The translations under genes were made by a program, and so were the position numbers. From assembly GCF_014352875.1 (NCBI RefSeq), contig NZ_CP060695.1, positions 1 through 64,000 on the forward strand: DNA of 64,000 nt, in the 5' to 3' direction. The number at the start of each line of letters is the position of its first letter. The stretch's first letter is position 1. The DNA is from Polaribacter pectinis. GTDB taxonomy: Bacteria; Bacteroidota; Bacteroidia; Flavobacteriales; Flavobacteriaceae. Below the pieces are notes generated by a model. It saw only the letters and a list, made by a program, of their open reading frames with translations, searched no databases and was not told where the DNA came from. Below are positions 1 to 9,276 of the stretch, in pieces.

Positions 1-309
1 GAAATTATTAAAGTTCAGAAGCAATTTAACAAACCTGTTTTATTTACCGAATTTGGGTATAGAAGTGTAGATTATTCAGGAAGAAAACCTTGGGAATCTA
101 ATAGAGTAGAAGGAAGCGTAAATTTACAAGCACAAACTAATGGCTTGCAGGCAATACATAATCAATTCTGGAAGGAAGATTGGTTTGCAGGAGGTTTTAT
201 ATGGAAATGGTTTCATAGCCATGATAGAGTTGGCGGAAAAGAAAACAATAGATTTACACCACAAAACAAACCTGCAGAAGAATTAATTAGAAAGTTATAT
301 CAACAATAA
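1..309 (+). CDS. Glycoside hydrolase (GH113-like TIM barrel), C-terminal part
   Basis: An open frame runs in from the left edge and ends at TAA 307-309, giving the last 102 residues of a protein. The visible part contains LFTEFGYRSVDYSGRKPWE, in which the Glu of TEFGYRS resembles the nucleophile strand of GH113 and related clan GH-A barrels, and then FIWKWF near the end, typical of the last strand. The likely role is hydrolysis of a beta-linked glycan such as mannan. This is a family-level inference, because the N-terminus and acid/base residue lie outside the window. The 79-base gap to the next gene leaves the operon relation open. Confidence 0.7.
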   Translation, partial: EIIKVQKQFNKPVLFTEFGYRSVDYSGRKPWESNRVEGSVNLQAQTNGLQAIHNQFWKEDWFAGGFIWKWFHSHDRVGGKENNRFTPQNKPAEELIRKLYQQ

Positions 310-358
310 ATTTATTTAAAACATGATAAAAGTCCTAAAATAGATCAGAATTTGAGGT

Positions 359-366
359 TAAATTTG
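359..366 (+). promoter_or_regulatory. Possible -7 box for the universal stress protein gene
   Basis: TAAATTTG matches the Bacteroidota -7 consensus TAnnTTTG and lies 22 bases before the ATG at 389. I see no clear TTTG -33 box at the usual distance, so this is a weak call. Confidence 0.3.
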
Positions 367-388
367 ATAAACATTTAAAACAAAAACC

Positions 389-1222
389 ATGAAAAAAATT
401 ATTGTACCTATAGACTTTTCAAATCATTCAGAATACGCTTTAAAAGCAGCAGTATTATTAGCCAAAAGTAACAATGCAACTATTTATGCATTACACATGT
501 TAGATCTTCAAGAAATTTCTATTTCAGAAAGTGCAAGTTTTCAACAAGAAAAAGCAGTTTTCTTTTTAAAGTTAGCAGAAAAAAAGTTTAAAAATTTTTT
601 ACAAAAAGAGTATTTGAAAGATGTTCATGTTGTTCCTGTAATAAAACATTATAAAGTGTTTAGTGAGATTAATGCCATTGCAGAAGAAATAAAAGCAGAT
701 GTAATTATTATGGGGTCTCATGGCGCTAGTGGTTTAAAAGAATTTTTTGTTGGGTCTAACACAGAAAAAGTAGTTAGATATGCCACTTTACCAGTTTTAA
801 TTATTAAAAATGAGTTGTCAGATTTAAATTTTTCTGATATTGTTATTGCTACAGATTTTTCTGAAGAAAGTATTCCTGCATTTAAAAAAGCATTAAAAAC
901 ACTAGATTTTTTAAGTGCGAGAAAACATCTTTTATTTGTAAACTTACCAAATGAAAACTTTAAATCTACATCAGAAATGGATTCATTAGCTAATAATTTT
1001 TTATTAAAAGCAGAAGGAAATGTAGATAGATTAATTAATGTTAATTTTGTTTGCGACAGATCTATAGAAAAAGGAATATTAAATTTTTCTAATACAATTG
1101 GTGCGGATTTAATTTCTGTAATTACGCATGGTAGAAAAGGAATTTCACATATTTTTGCAGGAAGCGTAGCAGAAGATGTTGCAAACCATTCAACATTACC
1201 AATTATTACTTTTAAAATTTAA
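389..1222 (+). CDS. Tandem-domain universal stress protein (UspA family)
   Basis: Two Usp domains in one chain, about residues 1-139 and 148-277. The first carries the ATP-binding pattern GSHGASG followed by VGSN and the closing strand TLPVLII. The second carries THGRKG followed by AGSVAEDV and TLPIITF. Both therefore look able to bind nucleotide. Proteins of this family are cytoplasmic and accumulate under stress or starvation; the exact client is unknown. The length of 277 aa is normal for tandem Usp proteins. The start MKKIIVPIDFS begins directly with the first beta strand, so the start is secure. It lies 7 bases before the next gene. Confidence 0.9.
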   Translation: MKKIIVPIDFSNHSEYALKAAVLLAKSNNATIYALHMLDLQEISISESASFQQEKAVFFLKLAEKKFKNFLQKEYLKDVHVVPVIKHYKVFSEINAIAEEIKADVIIMGSHGASGLKEFFVGSNTEKVVRYATLPVLIIKNELSDLNFSDIVIATDFSEESIPAFKKALKTLDFLSARKHLLFVNLPNENFKSTSEMDSLANNFLLKAEGNVDRLINVNFVCDRSIEKGILNFSNTIGADLISVITHGRKGISHIFAGSVAEDVANHSTLPIITFKI

Positions 1223-1229
1223 AATAAAG

Positions 1230-2648
1230 ATGAGGTTTAAATATTTATGTTTTTTTGTTAGTTTTATAACACTACTGTTTTTCTCTTGTTCAGAAGATAA
1301 TGATATAACAGTACCTAGAAATTTACAAGAATATTTAGATACAAATCCTAATAGAGAATTAGAAAACCTTAATGCGTTTGCTGCAAGTTTAAATGACAGT
1401 GAAAATGCAACTTATATCTTTTACACACCAACAGAAAGCGCTACAGAAGTTAGATATTATGAAACCGAAAACGTAAGTGTAGATGAAAATGATTTTTCTA
1501 ATTACAGAAGAAAAAATCTAACTACACAAGATATATATGCAGGTAAATTAAGGTTTTTTTCAAGAACAGATACAGAAGATTCTTGGTGTATTGTTACTTA
1601 TTTAACAGAAGGGAAATTATATAAATCAGATCCAATTCAGATAAAAATAAATTCCAAACCAACGCAATGGACAAACAATGTAACAATTGAGTACCCAGAA
1701 ACTATAACTCCTAAATTTACATGGACAGATAACAATACAACCGAAAATGATATTTATTTTCAAGTAATTTCTGATGAAGAAAATAGTGATGGAGAAGAAG
1801 AATTTATTTCAGGAACCTACACTAAAGAAAAAACATTTCAATTTTACGATACTAGCAATGTTGTATTAGATATTAATGAAGGAAACACACCAGAAGATTT
1901 AGTTAAAGACGAAGAGTATATTTTTTCTATGTTTGGAATAAGTGAAGATAATTGGGCAAATTTAGCAATCCAAAAATCTTTTGTGCCAAGAAATTTAGAA
2001 GAATATGTAGCTGCAAATTCTACAAGCGTGCAAGAAGAAATTATTGCTTTTGGGGCTAGTGCAAATGGTAGCACAAGTTTTTCCTACATATATTATTATC
2101 CAATTGAAGGAGCAACAGAAGTTAGGTATTATGAAACTGAAAATGCAACAGTAAATGGAAATGATTTATCTAATTATAGAAGAGTTTTCCTATCTACAGC
2201 AGAAGTTTTTGGAGATAAAATGAGCCGTTTTTCTCGTACTAATTCAGAAGATTCCTGGGCAATAGTTACCTATTTATCTGATGGTAAATTTCATAAATCT
2301 AATCCTATAAGATTAAAAAATCAGTCAAAATCTACAGAATGGTTAAGAGAAGCTACCATAGATTTTACAGAATCTTTAAAACCAAAATTTAGTTGGGCAG
2401 ATGGTCAAATTCTTGAAAACACCAATTATTTTCAAGTAGTTACAAATGCAGAAGATACTTTTCTATCAGGAACTTTTACAGAAGTTAAAGAGTTTCAGTA
2501 TGGTGAAACTACAAATGTAACATCTACAATTAATACAACAACTCCACCAGTTTTAATTTTAAATACAGATTATAATTTTACTCTTATAGGTTTAAGTGAT
2601 GATAATTGGGTAAATTTGGTTATCCAAAAATCATTTACAGTTGAATAA
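1230..2648 (+). CDS. Lipoprotein with a duplicated repeat unit
   Basis: I chose the start MRFKYLCFF because it gives a proper lipoprotein signal ending in LLFFSC (Cys20); an upstream in-frame ATG would overlap the Usp gene and bury the signal. The mature part is two similar units of about 220 residues. Each begins RNLQEYL or RNLEEYV, then AFxAS, ATEVRYYETEN, SNYRR, EDSWxIVTYL, and ends with a DNWxNLxIQKSF motif. This is an internal duplication. The protein should sit on the membrane or cell surface. I recognise no named domain. Its stop shares one base with the start of the following Omp85-like gene, so the two are translationally coupled and probably act together. Confidence 0.8.
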   Translation: MRFKYLCFFVSFITLLFFSCSEDNDITVPRNLQEYLDTNPNRELENLNAFAASLNDSENATYIFYTPTESATEVRYYETENVSVDENDFSNYRRKNLTTQDIYAGKLRFFSRTDTEDSWCIVTYLTEGKLYKSDPIQIKINSKPTQWTNNVTIEYPETITPKFTWTDNNTTENDIYFQVISDEENSDGEEEFISGTYTKEKTFQFYDTSNVVLDINEGNTPEDLVKDEEYIFSMFGISEDNWANLAIQKSFVPRNLEEYVAANSTSVQEEIIAFGASANGSTSFSYIYYYPIEGATEVRYYETENATVNGNDLSNYRRVFLSTAEVFGDKMSRFSRTNSEDSWAIVTYLSDGKFHKSNPIRLKNQSKSTEWLREATIDFTESLKPKFSWADGQILENTNYFQVVTNAEDTFLSGTFTEVKEFQYGETTNVTSTINTTTPPVLILNTDYNFTLIGLSDDNWVNLVIQKSFTVE

Positions 2649-3922
2649 TGTTTCTTAAAAATAGTTTCTTATTTGTCTTTGTATTATTTTTTATGTCAAC
2701 AATTTATTCTCAAAGAATAATTTTAGATGTAAATATTGAAGGTGCAAAAAAGACAAACATTCGTTTTATAAAGAAACTATTATTAACAAAAACTGCAACT
2801 GAATTAGATTCTATTAGTTTAGAAAAGGATTTAATTCTTTTAAAAAGACTTCCAGCCATTAGTAATGTTCTTTATGAAGTAAAACAAATTAAAGAGAATA
2901 ATTATAAAGTTGTATTTCACCTAGAGGAAAACTTCACCATAATTCCTGATGTTAATTTTTGGACAACTACAAACAAACAGTTTGCTTTTAAATTAGGACT
3001 TTACGATTATAATTTTTTAGGAAGAAACATAACTTTTGGAGGGTTTTATCAAAATAATGGATTCAATTCTTATGGAGTTAATTTTAGAGCCCCAAACTTG
3101 TTTTCTAAAAAATGGGGTTTGGCTGTAAATCATCAAAATTGGAAAAGTGAAGAACCATTATTTTTTAATAATTCTTCTGCTAATTATTTATATAATAATG
3201 TTTCTTTTGAAGTTTTAGGTTTACATCAATTTAATTTAAATAATCGTATAGATTTTGGTGTTAATTTTTTCAACGAAGAATACACGTATTTATCAGGAGC
3301 AACTGATGCTGCTGTTCCACAAGAATTAAAGCAAAACAAAGCATTGTTTAAACTTGTTTATACTTACGATTCGTTAAATTATTACTACCAATATGTAAAT
3401 GGATTTAAAAGTGTTTTAAACGCACAATATGTAGTAACAGAAAGCAATTTTCAAAATAAATTTTTAATATTTTGGAACGATTTCTTCTATTTTAGAAGAA
3501 TGTGGAAAAAAGGAAATTGGGCAAATAGATTACGTTTTGGACTTTCTACAAACGAAAATTCGCCATTTGCACCATTTGCTTTAGACAACAATGTAAACAT
3601 TAGAGGCGTTGGTTTTTTGGTAGATAGAGGCACAGGAGTTGCGACTTTAAATTCGGAATATAGACATACCATTTATGATAAAGGTTGGTTGGCAATACAA
3701 ACAAATGTTTTTATGGATGCTGGTTCTTGGAGAGATCCAGGTGGTGATTTAAATGATTTTTTAAAGAGTGAAAAATTAAGAGTCTACAGTGGTTTAGGAC
3801 TTCGTTTTATTAGCAAAAAAATTTATAATGCCACCTTTAGAATTGATTACGGTTTTAAAGTTTATGATGGTAAAAGCAATTCTAAAGGCGGTTTAGTTTT
3901 TGGAATAGGGCAGTATTTTTAA
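2648..3922 (+). CDS. Omp85/BamA-like outer-membrane barrel with one POTRA-like domain
   Basis: A signal peptide of about 21 residues ends at IYSQ. It is followed by one POTRA-like segment (about residues 22-95: VNIEGAKKTNIRFIKKLL, then LLKRLPAISNVLYEV and VVFHLEE). The remaining 320 residues alternate in the manner of a beta barrel and include RGVGFLVDRGTGV, resembling the conserved VRGY region of Omp85 barrels, and a C-terminal strand ending in FGIGQYF. At 424 aa it is far shorter than BamA, with one POTRA instead of five, so it is not the essential assembly factor. A TamA-like or secretion porin role is possible. It overlaps the lipoprotein gene by one base. Confidence 0.75.
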   Translation: MFLKNSFLFVFVLFFMSTIYSQRIILDVNIEGAKKTNIRFIKKLLLTKTATELDSISLEKDLILLKRLPAISNVLYEVKQIKENNYKVVFHLEENFTIIPDVNFWTTTNKQFAFKLGLYDYNFLGRNITFGGFYQNNGFNSYGVNFRAPNLFSKKWGLAVNHQNWKSEEPLFFNNSSANYLYNNVSFEVLGLHQFNLNNRIDFGVNFFNEEYTYLSGATDAAVPQELKQNKALFKLVYTYDSLNYYYQYVNGFKSVLNAQYVVTESNFQNKFLIFWNDFFYFRRMWKKGNWANRLRFGLSTNENSPFAPFALDNNVNIRGVGFLVDRGTGVATLNSEYRHTIYDKGWLAIQTNVFMDAGSWRDPGGDLNDFLKSEKLRVYSGLGLRFISKKIYNATFRIDYGFKVYDGKSNSKGGLVFGIGQYF

Positions 3923-3929
3923 AGTTGAT

Positions 3930-6900
3930 TTATTCAGTAATTAAGATTAAATCTTCAGAATTTACCATAACTCCAGCTTTTAAAACAATTTTATTAATAG
4001 TTGTGTTTTCTGTAGCTGTAATTGTGGTTTCCATTTTCATGGCTTCAATAATAAACAAAGGTTGATTTTTCTTGATTTCCTCTCCTTTTTTTACCAAAAT
4101 TGTTGATAATAAACCTTGTAATGGCGCACCAATTTCTTTAGAATTTGTTTTATCTGCTTTTAAATTTTCTACTTTTTCAACTTTAATAGATTCATCTTTT
4201 ATTTTTACAGACCTACTTTGTCCATTTACTCTAAAATAAACATTTACAAGACCGTCTTCATTTGCTTTAGATACCGATTCTAGAGTAATTAAAAGTGTTT
4301 TTCCTTTGTCTAATTCTACAATAATTTCTTCGTCTCTTTCCATTCCATAAAAGAAATTTTTGGTAGGCAAGTTCATTAAATTATCATATTTCGTGTGCTT
4401 ATTAAAAGCATCTGTAAATACTTTTGGATATAATTTATAGGACAAGAAATCTGTAAAATCGATGGCTCTTCCTAAATCATTTTCAAAAATCTTTCTGAAT
4501 TCTTTGTACTCTTTATCAAAATCTATTGGTTCTAAATGTGCATTTGGTCTGTCTGAATAAGGTTTTTCGTCTTTTAAAATCAATTTTTGAAGATCTTTAG
4601 GGAAACCACCAACAGGTTGTCCTAAATCTCCTCTAAAAAAACTAACCACAGATTGTGGAAAAGAAATGGTATCTCCTCTTTCTAAAACATCTTGCACCGT
4701 TAAATTATTACTTACTAAATATTGTGCCATATCTCCAACAACTTTGGAACTTGGTGTTACTTTTACAATATCTCCAAAAAGTAAATTTACATCTCTGTAC
4801 ATTTTAGTAATTTCATAAAAACGATCTTCCAATCCTAACGCTTGTGCTTGTGGTTTTAAGTTTGAATATTGTCCGCCAGGAATTTCATGTTTAAACACTT
4901 CACCAGAACCAGCTTTTAAACCAGATTCAAACGGATAATAATACTCTCTTACAGTTTCCCAATAGTTAGAATATTCGTTCAGAGAATCTGTATTCATTGG
5001 GTTTTCTCTTTCGTGAAACTTCAACATTTCTACCATAGAATTAAAGTTTGGTTGCGATGTTAAACCAGACAAACCACCCAAAGCAACGTCTAAAACATCT
5101 ACACCAGCTTCAATTGCTTTTAAATAAGTTGCAGATTGAATTGATGAAGTGTCATGCGTATGTAAATGAATAGGAATATTAATTTCTTGTTTTAATGCGC
5201 TAATTAATTCGAAAGCGGCATAAGGTTTTAACAAACCAGCCATGTCTTTTATTGCCAAAATATGAGCACCCGCGTTTTCGATATCTTTAGCTAAAGTTGT
5301 ATAATATTTTAGGTTGTATTTTGTGTTTTTGGGATCTAACAAATCGCCTGTATAGCAAATAGAACCTTCTGCCAAACCCTGGGTTTTTGTTCTTACATGT
5401 TCAATACAAGGAGCCAAAGATTTCATCCAATTTAAAGAATCGAAAATTCTAAAAATATCCACTCCATTTTCCCAAGAAGAAACTACGAATTTTTCAATTA
5501 AATTATCAGGATAAGCTGTGTAACCAACGCCATTAGAACCTCTAATTAACATTTGTAACAATACATTTGGCATTGCTTTTCGCAATAAACGCAAACGTTC
5601 CCAAGGATTTTCTTGTAAAAAGCGCATACAAACATCAAAAGTTGCACCACCCCAAACTTCTATACTAAAAATTTCAGGATTGTTTTTTGTGTAACCTTCT
5701 GCAACCTTTAGCATATCGTAAGTTCGCATTCTTGTTGCCAGTAAACTTTGGTGCGCATCACGCATTGTTGTATCTGTAAAATGTACTTTTTTCTCTGCTT
5801 TTAACCATTCAGAAAATTTGTCTGGACCTAATTTAGTTAGTAAATCTTTTGTGCCTTCAGGATGTTGAGTATTGGTAATTATTTTCGGAACTTTTGGTTT
5901 GATAAACGTTTTAGTAGCATCAATTTTTTTAACATCGCTATTTCCGTTTACAATAATATCTCCCAAATAGGTAACCAATTTTGTAGCTCTATTTCTTGGC
6001 GCTTTAAAAATGAATAAATCAGGATTATTTTTAATGAAATTAACAGTTACTTCTCCTTTTCTAAAAGTTTCATGTTTTAGAATATTGTCTAAAAACAACA
6101 TATTTGTTTTTACACCTCTAATTCTAAACTCTGCTAAAGCTCTTCTAATTTTTCTACAAGCTCCATCTAAAGTTCTACTATTTGCAGTAACTTTCACCAA
6201 CATAGAATCGAAAAACGGAGAAATAGTAACTCCTTGATACACACTACCTGCGTCTAAACGAATTCCAAAACCAGAAGCACTTCTATAGGTTGTAATGGTA
6301 CCATAATCTGGTTTAAAATCGTTTTGTGGATCTTCTGTAGTAACTCTACACTGCAATGCATATCCATTAATTTTTACACTTTCTTGACTCGCAATTTTTA
6401 TTTGCTGATCTTCTAATTTATAACCACCTGCAATAAATAATTGTGTTTTTACTAAATCTATATTTGTAATTACCTCTGTAACTGTATGCTCTACTTGGAT
6501 TCTTGGATTTACTTCAATAAAATAAATACTGTCATCATCATCTACCAAAAATTCTACAGTACCAATATTATTATAATTTACAGCTTTACAAATTTTAATT
6601 GCGTAGTTGTAAAGTGCATTTTTTGTTTCTTGCTTTAATCCAAAAGAAGGTGCAAATTCTATTACTTTTTGATAACGTCTTTGTACAGAACAATCACGTT
6701 CAAATAAATGCACAATATTGCCAAAATTATCTGCAACAATCTGAATTTCTATATGTTTAGGATTTTCTACAAACTTTTCTAAAAAAACAGTATCATCACC
6801 AAAAGCATTTAACGCTTCTCGTTTACTTTCGTTAAAAGCACTCTGTAATTCTTCTGGCCTTCTAATAACTCTCATTCCTCTTCCACCACCACCTGAAGCT

Positions 6901-7382
6901 GCTTTTAGCATAATAGGATAGCCAATTATTTCTGCTTCACTTAATGCTGTTTCAATAGAATCTAAAGCTTTTTTATTACTCTGAATAATAGGAATATTGT
7001 TATCTAAAGCAACTTTTTTGGCAGTAATTTTATCTCCTAAAGATTTTAAAACAGATACTTTTGGCCCCACAAAAATGATGTTATTCTCATCACATTTTCT
7101 GGCAAATTCTGCATTTTCAGAAAGAAAACCATAACCAGGATGAATTGCATCTGCACCACATTCTAAAGCGACTCTTATAATTTCATCACTATCTAAATAA
7201 GGTTTTAAGGGTTCGTTATCTTCTCCAATTTGGTAAGATTCATCTGCTTTATATCTATGCAAAGAATATCGATCTTCAAAGGTATAAATACCTACAGTTT
7301 TTAAACTAATTTCTGTACATGCTCTAAAAATTCTTATGGCAATTTCACCTCTGTTAGCAACAAGTACTTTTTCAATTTTCAT
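3930..7382 (-). CDS. pyc: Pyruvate carboxylase
   Basis: A 1150-residue single-chain pyruvate carboxylase making oxaloacetate from pyruvate, bicarbonate and ATP. The biotin carboxylase part covers about residues 1-450, with GGGGRGM in the ATP grasp and EVNPRIQVEHTVTE. The carboxyltransferase part covers about 530-1000, with DTTMRDAHQSLLATRMRT and HTHDTS. The C-terminal biotinyl domain has EAMKMET, with the biotinyl lysine at about 1116. The length is standard for the single-chain form. It faces the Omp85 gene tail to tail across 7 bases, with no obvious terminator. With pckA in the same window, it shows that the anaplerotic and gluconeogenic oxaloacetate steps are both present. Confidence 0.97.
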   Translation of the reverse strand: MKIEKVLVANRGEIAIRIFRACTEISLKTVGIYTFEDRYSLHRYKADESYQIGEDNEPLKPYLDSDEIIRVALECGADAIHPGYGFLSENAEFARKCDENNIIFVGPKVSVLKSLGDKITAKKVALDNNIPIIQSNKKALDSIETALSEAEIIGYPIMLKAASGGGGRGMRVIRRPEELQSAFNESKREALNAFGDDTVFLEKFVENPKHIEIQIVADNFGNIVHLFERDCSVQRRYQKVIEFAPSFGLKQETKNALYNYAIKICKAVNYNNIGTVEFLVDDDDSIYFIEVNPRIQVEHTVTEVITNIDLVKTQLFIAGGYKLEDQQIKIASQESVKINGYALQCRVTTEDPQNDFKPDYGTITTYRSASGFGIRLDAGSVYQGVTISPFFDSMLVKVTANSRTLDGACRKIRRALAEFRIRGVKTNMLFLDNILKHETFRKGEVTVNFIKNNPDLFIFKAPRNRATKLVTYLGDIIVNGNSDVKKIDATKTFIKPKVPKIITNTQHPEGTKDLLTKLGPDKFSEWLKAEKKVHFTDTTMRDAHQSLLATRMRTYDMLKVAEGYTKNNPEIFSIEVWGGATFDVCMRFLQENPWERLRLLRKAMPNVLLQMLIRGSNGVGYTAYPDNLIEKFVVSSWENGVDIFRIFDSLNWMKSLAPCIEHVRTKTQGLAEGSICYTGDLLDPKNTKYNLKYYTTLAKDIENAGAHILAIKDMAGLLKPYAAFELISALKQEINIPIHLHTHDTSSIQSATYLKAIEAGVDVLDVALGGLSGLTSQPNFNSMVEMLKFHERENPMNTDSLNEYSNYWETVREYYYPFESGLKAGSGEVFKHEIPGGQYSNLKPQAQALGLEDRFYEITKMYRDVNLLFGDIVKVTPSSKVVGDMAQYLVSNNLTVQDVLERGDTISFPQSVVSFFRGDLGQPVGGFPKDLQKLILKDEKPYSDRPNAHLEPIDFDKEYKEFRKIFENDLGRAIDFTDFLSYKLYPKVFTDAFNKHTKYDNLMNLPTKNFFYGMERDEEIIVELDKGKTLLITLESVSKANEDGLVNVYFRVNGQSRSVKIKDESIKVEKVENLKADKTNSKEIGAPLQGLLSTILVKKGEEIKKNQPLFIIEAMKMETTITATENTTINKIVLKAGVMVNSEDLILITE

Positions 7383-7529
7383 CTGTAAAATATTTTGGTT
7401 TGAATTAATTTTCTCTAAAGATAAGTTACGAAATCGATATAGTAAAAAGAAATTTGAAAGAATTTAATAACTTTTGAATTTTATTCGAGAATTATCAATA
7501 AGTTAGATTTTTGATTAAAGAATTTAGAG

Positions 7530-8255
7530 ATGAGAACATTTGCAATAGGAGATATTCATGGAGGTTTAAAAGCCTTGCTTCAAGTTTTAAATAAAATTGA
7601 AGTAACAGAAAAAGACAACTTAATTTTTGTAGGAGATTATGTAGATGGTTGGAGTGAATCTGCACAAGTTATTGAGTTTTTAATTGATTTGTCTAAAAAA
7701 ATTAACTGTTTTTTTATCAAAGGAAATCACGATGTTTGGTGTGAGAATTGGTTAAGAGAAGAAGATGTAAACCCAACTTGGTACATGCATGGAGGAAAAG
7801 AAACCATAGAAAGTTACGAGGGTTTTACTGCTGATGAAAAAAGACAACATTTAGATTTTTTCGAAAATATGGATCTTTGCTTTATAGATGAAAATAACAG
7901 ATTGTTTTTACATGCTGGTTTTACATCTATGCATGGAGTAGAAAAAGAAATTTTTAAAGAAAATTTTTATTTCGATAGAACTTTATGGGAAATGGCTTTA
8001 GCAGTAAATACAGAAATGGATAAAAATTCTATTTTCTATCCAAAAAGAATTCAACATTATAAAGAAATTTATATTGGGCACACACCAACTACTAATTTTG
8101 GGAAATCTGAACCAATGAATGCCTTAAATATTTGGAATATTGATACTGGAGCCGCTTTTAAAGGAAGGGTTTCTGCAATGAATATCGATACAAAAGAATT
8201 TGTACAAAGTGATAATTTGCCAGATTTATATCCTGATGAAAAAGGGAGGAATTAA
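7530..8255 (+). CDS. Metallophosphoesterase, Ser/Thr phosphatase-like
   Basis: A calcineurin-like phosphoesterase of 241 aa with the complete metal-binding motif series: GDIHGG near residue 7, GDYVDGW near 40, GNHDVW near 68, and a late IGHTPTT and NIDTGAA. The order and spacing resemble bacterial PrpA/PP1-like protein phosphatases, or diadenosine tetraphosphatases of the same fold. Substrate cannot be decided from sequence. It is cytoplasmic, stands alone, and is divergent from pyc across a 147-base gap. Unlike the esterase in the arsenosugar run (11296-12123), all metal ligands are intact here. Confidence 0.85.
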   Translation: MRTFAIGDIHGGLKALLQVLNKIEVTEKDNLIFVGDYVDGWSESAQVIEFLIDLSKKINCFFIKGNHDVWCENWLREEDVNPTWYMHGGKETIESYEGFTADEKRQHLDFFENMDLCFIDENNRLFLHAGFTSMHGVEKEIFKENFYFDRTLWEMALAVNTEMDKNSIFYPKRIQHYKEIYIGHTPTTNFGKSEPMNALNIWNIDTGAAFKGRVSAMNIDTKEFVQSDNLPDLYPDEKGRN

Positions 8256-8261
8256 TAACGT

Positions 8262-8388
8262 CATTGTGAGTTTAGAAGCAATTTGTTAATTAAATGTCAT
8301 TTCGACCTTGTGGAGAAATCTTTAATATAGGATGTATAAATTACATTCAAAGATTTTTCGATTTCACTGCGTTTCGCTCGAAATGACA
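8262..8388. repeat. Composite palindromic intergenic repeat
   Basis: The gap holds an element with ends TGTCATTTCGA (8295-8305) and TCGAAATGACA (8378-8388), which are exact inverted copies. Just inside the left end is GGAGAAATCTTT and in the right half AAAGATTTTTCG. The same unit occurs between susC and susD at 15022-15088. A second motif at 8264-8284 (GTCATTGTGAG, then GAAGCAA) resembles another repeat type common between flavobacterial genes. It lies at the end of the minus-strand arsenosugar run. Confidence 0.7.
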
Positions 8389-8391
8389 AGT

Positions 8392-9276
8392 CTATTTCTT
8401 ACTAAAAGGATACAATTCCTGCTTCAAAAAATCTTTTGGAAAATCTTCATCACCAGAAAAACCAATTTCGATGTCTTTTCCAGAATGAGGAATGTAATTC
8501 GTTTTAAATATATAATCCCAAATACTTAAAGTTAGTCCGAAATTTACACCATATTTTCTTTCTTCTGGCAACTCTTTAGAATGATGCCAAATATGCATTT
8601 TGGGGTTGTTCAAAATATATTTTAACCAACCATAATCCCAATTGATATTTGCGTGATTTAGATGCCCAATGGTTATATTAAAAAAGTGGACAAAAGCTAC
8701 ATCTTGTGCAGAAAATCCTCCAATAATTGCCAAAGGAATATATCTTAAAGAATTGTAAACTACAGGTTCCATCCAATGATAACGCAAATGTGCAGCAAAG
8801 CCCATTTCTTTTACAGAGTGATGCACTTTGTGGAAATTCCAAAGAAATTCAGATCTGTGTAATAATCTGTGTGTCCACCATTGTACAAAATCTACCACAA
8901 TAAAAAAGATAAAAATTCTTGCGAAAAAAGGCAATTTATTAATTTCTAACAATTGAAAATCAGAAACAGATAAACCAACAACGCCTAAAATATCATTAAA
9001 AATTACAGCTGCAGAATTAGACAAAGCTACTAACACAATTAAGTTCAATAAAAAGAAATTAAAGAACATGTAAAAAGTATCTAACCAAAAGTCTTTTCTG
9101 AATAAAGATTGGTTTTTACGCCAAGGAAAAAGAGCTTCTAAACCCCAAACAACTAAAGAAATAATAATTAAACCATAAAAATAATTCTCCCAATTCAATT
9201 CCATTAAAACAGAATTTTTAAGATAATTCCAATAATCGGAATAAGAATTTTTTATGAGGTCTATATATTTGTTCAT
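8392..9276 (-). CDS. Sterol desaturase / fatty acid hydroxylase superfamily membrane oxidase
   Basis: A 294-aa integral membrane protein with four or more hydrophobic segments and the His clusters of the di-iron sterol desaturase family: HRLLHR near residue 117, HKVHH near 130, and HMWHH near 230, with HLNH between. The family hydroxylates or desaturates lipid substrates. Its start directly abuts the stop of the purine nucleoside phosphorylase gene, so it is the last gene of that transcript. A link to the arsenosugar pathway is suggested only by position. Lipid substrate unknown. Confidence 0.85.
   Translation of the reverse strand: MNKYIDLIKNSYSDYWNYLKNSVLMELNWENYFYGLIIISLVVWGLEALFPWRKNQSLFRKDFWLDTFYMFFNFFLLNLIVLVALSNSAAVIFNDILGVVGLSVSDFQLLEINKLPFFARIFIFFIVVDFVQWWTHRLLHRSEFLWNFHKVHHSVKEMGFAAHLRYHWMEPVVYNSLRYIPLAIIGGFSAQDVAFVHFFNITIGHLNHANINWDYGWLKYILNNPKMHIWHHSKELPEERKYGVNFGLTLSIWDYIFKTNYIPHSGKDIEIGFSGDEDFPKDFLKQELYPFSKK

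Noticed and set aside
359-366. Universal stress gene as a fifth member of the two-box regulon
   Set aside because: A -7 box is present, but the positions 20 and 41 bases upstream show only about 3 of 10 matches to the box.
8332-8529. Small plus-strand open frame
   Set aside because: Half of it lies in the palindromic repeat and the rest is the reverse of the sterol desaturase-like gene.
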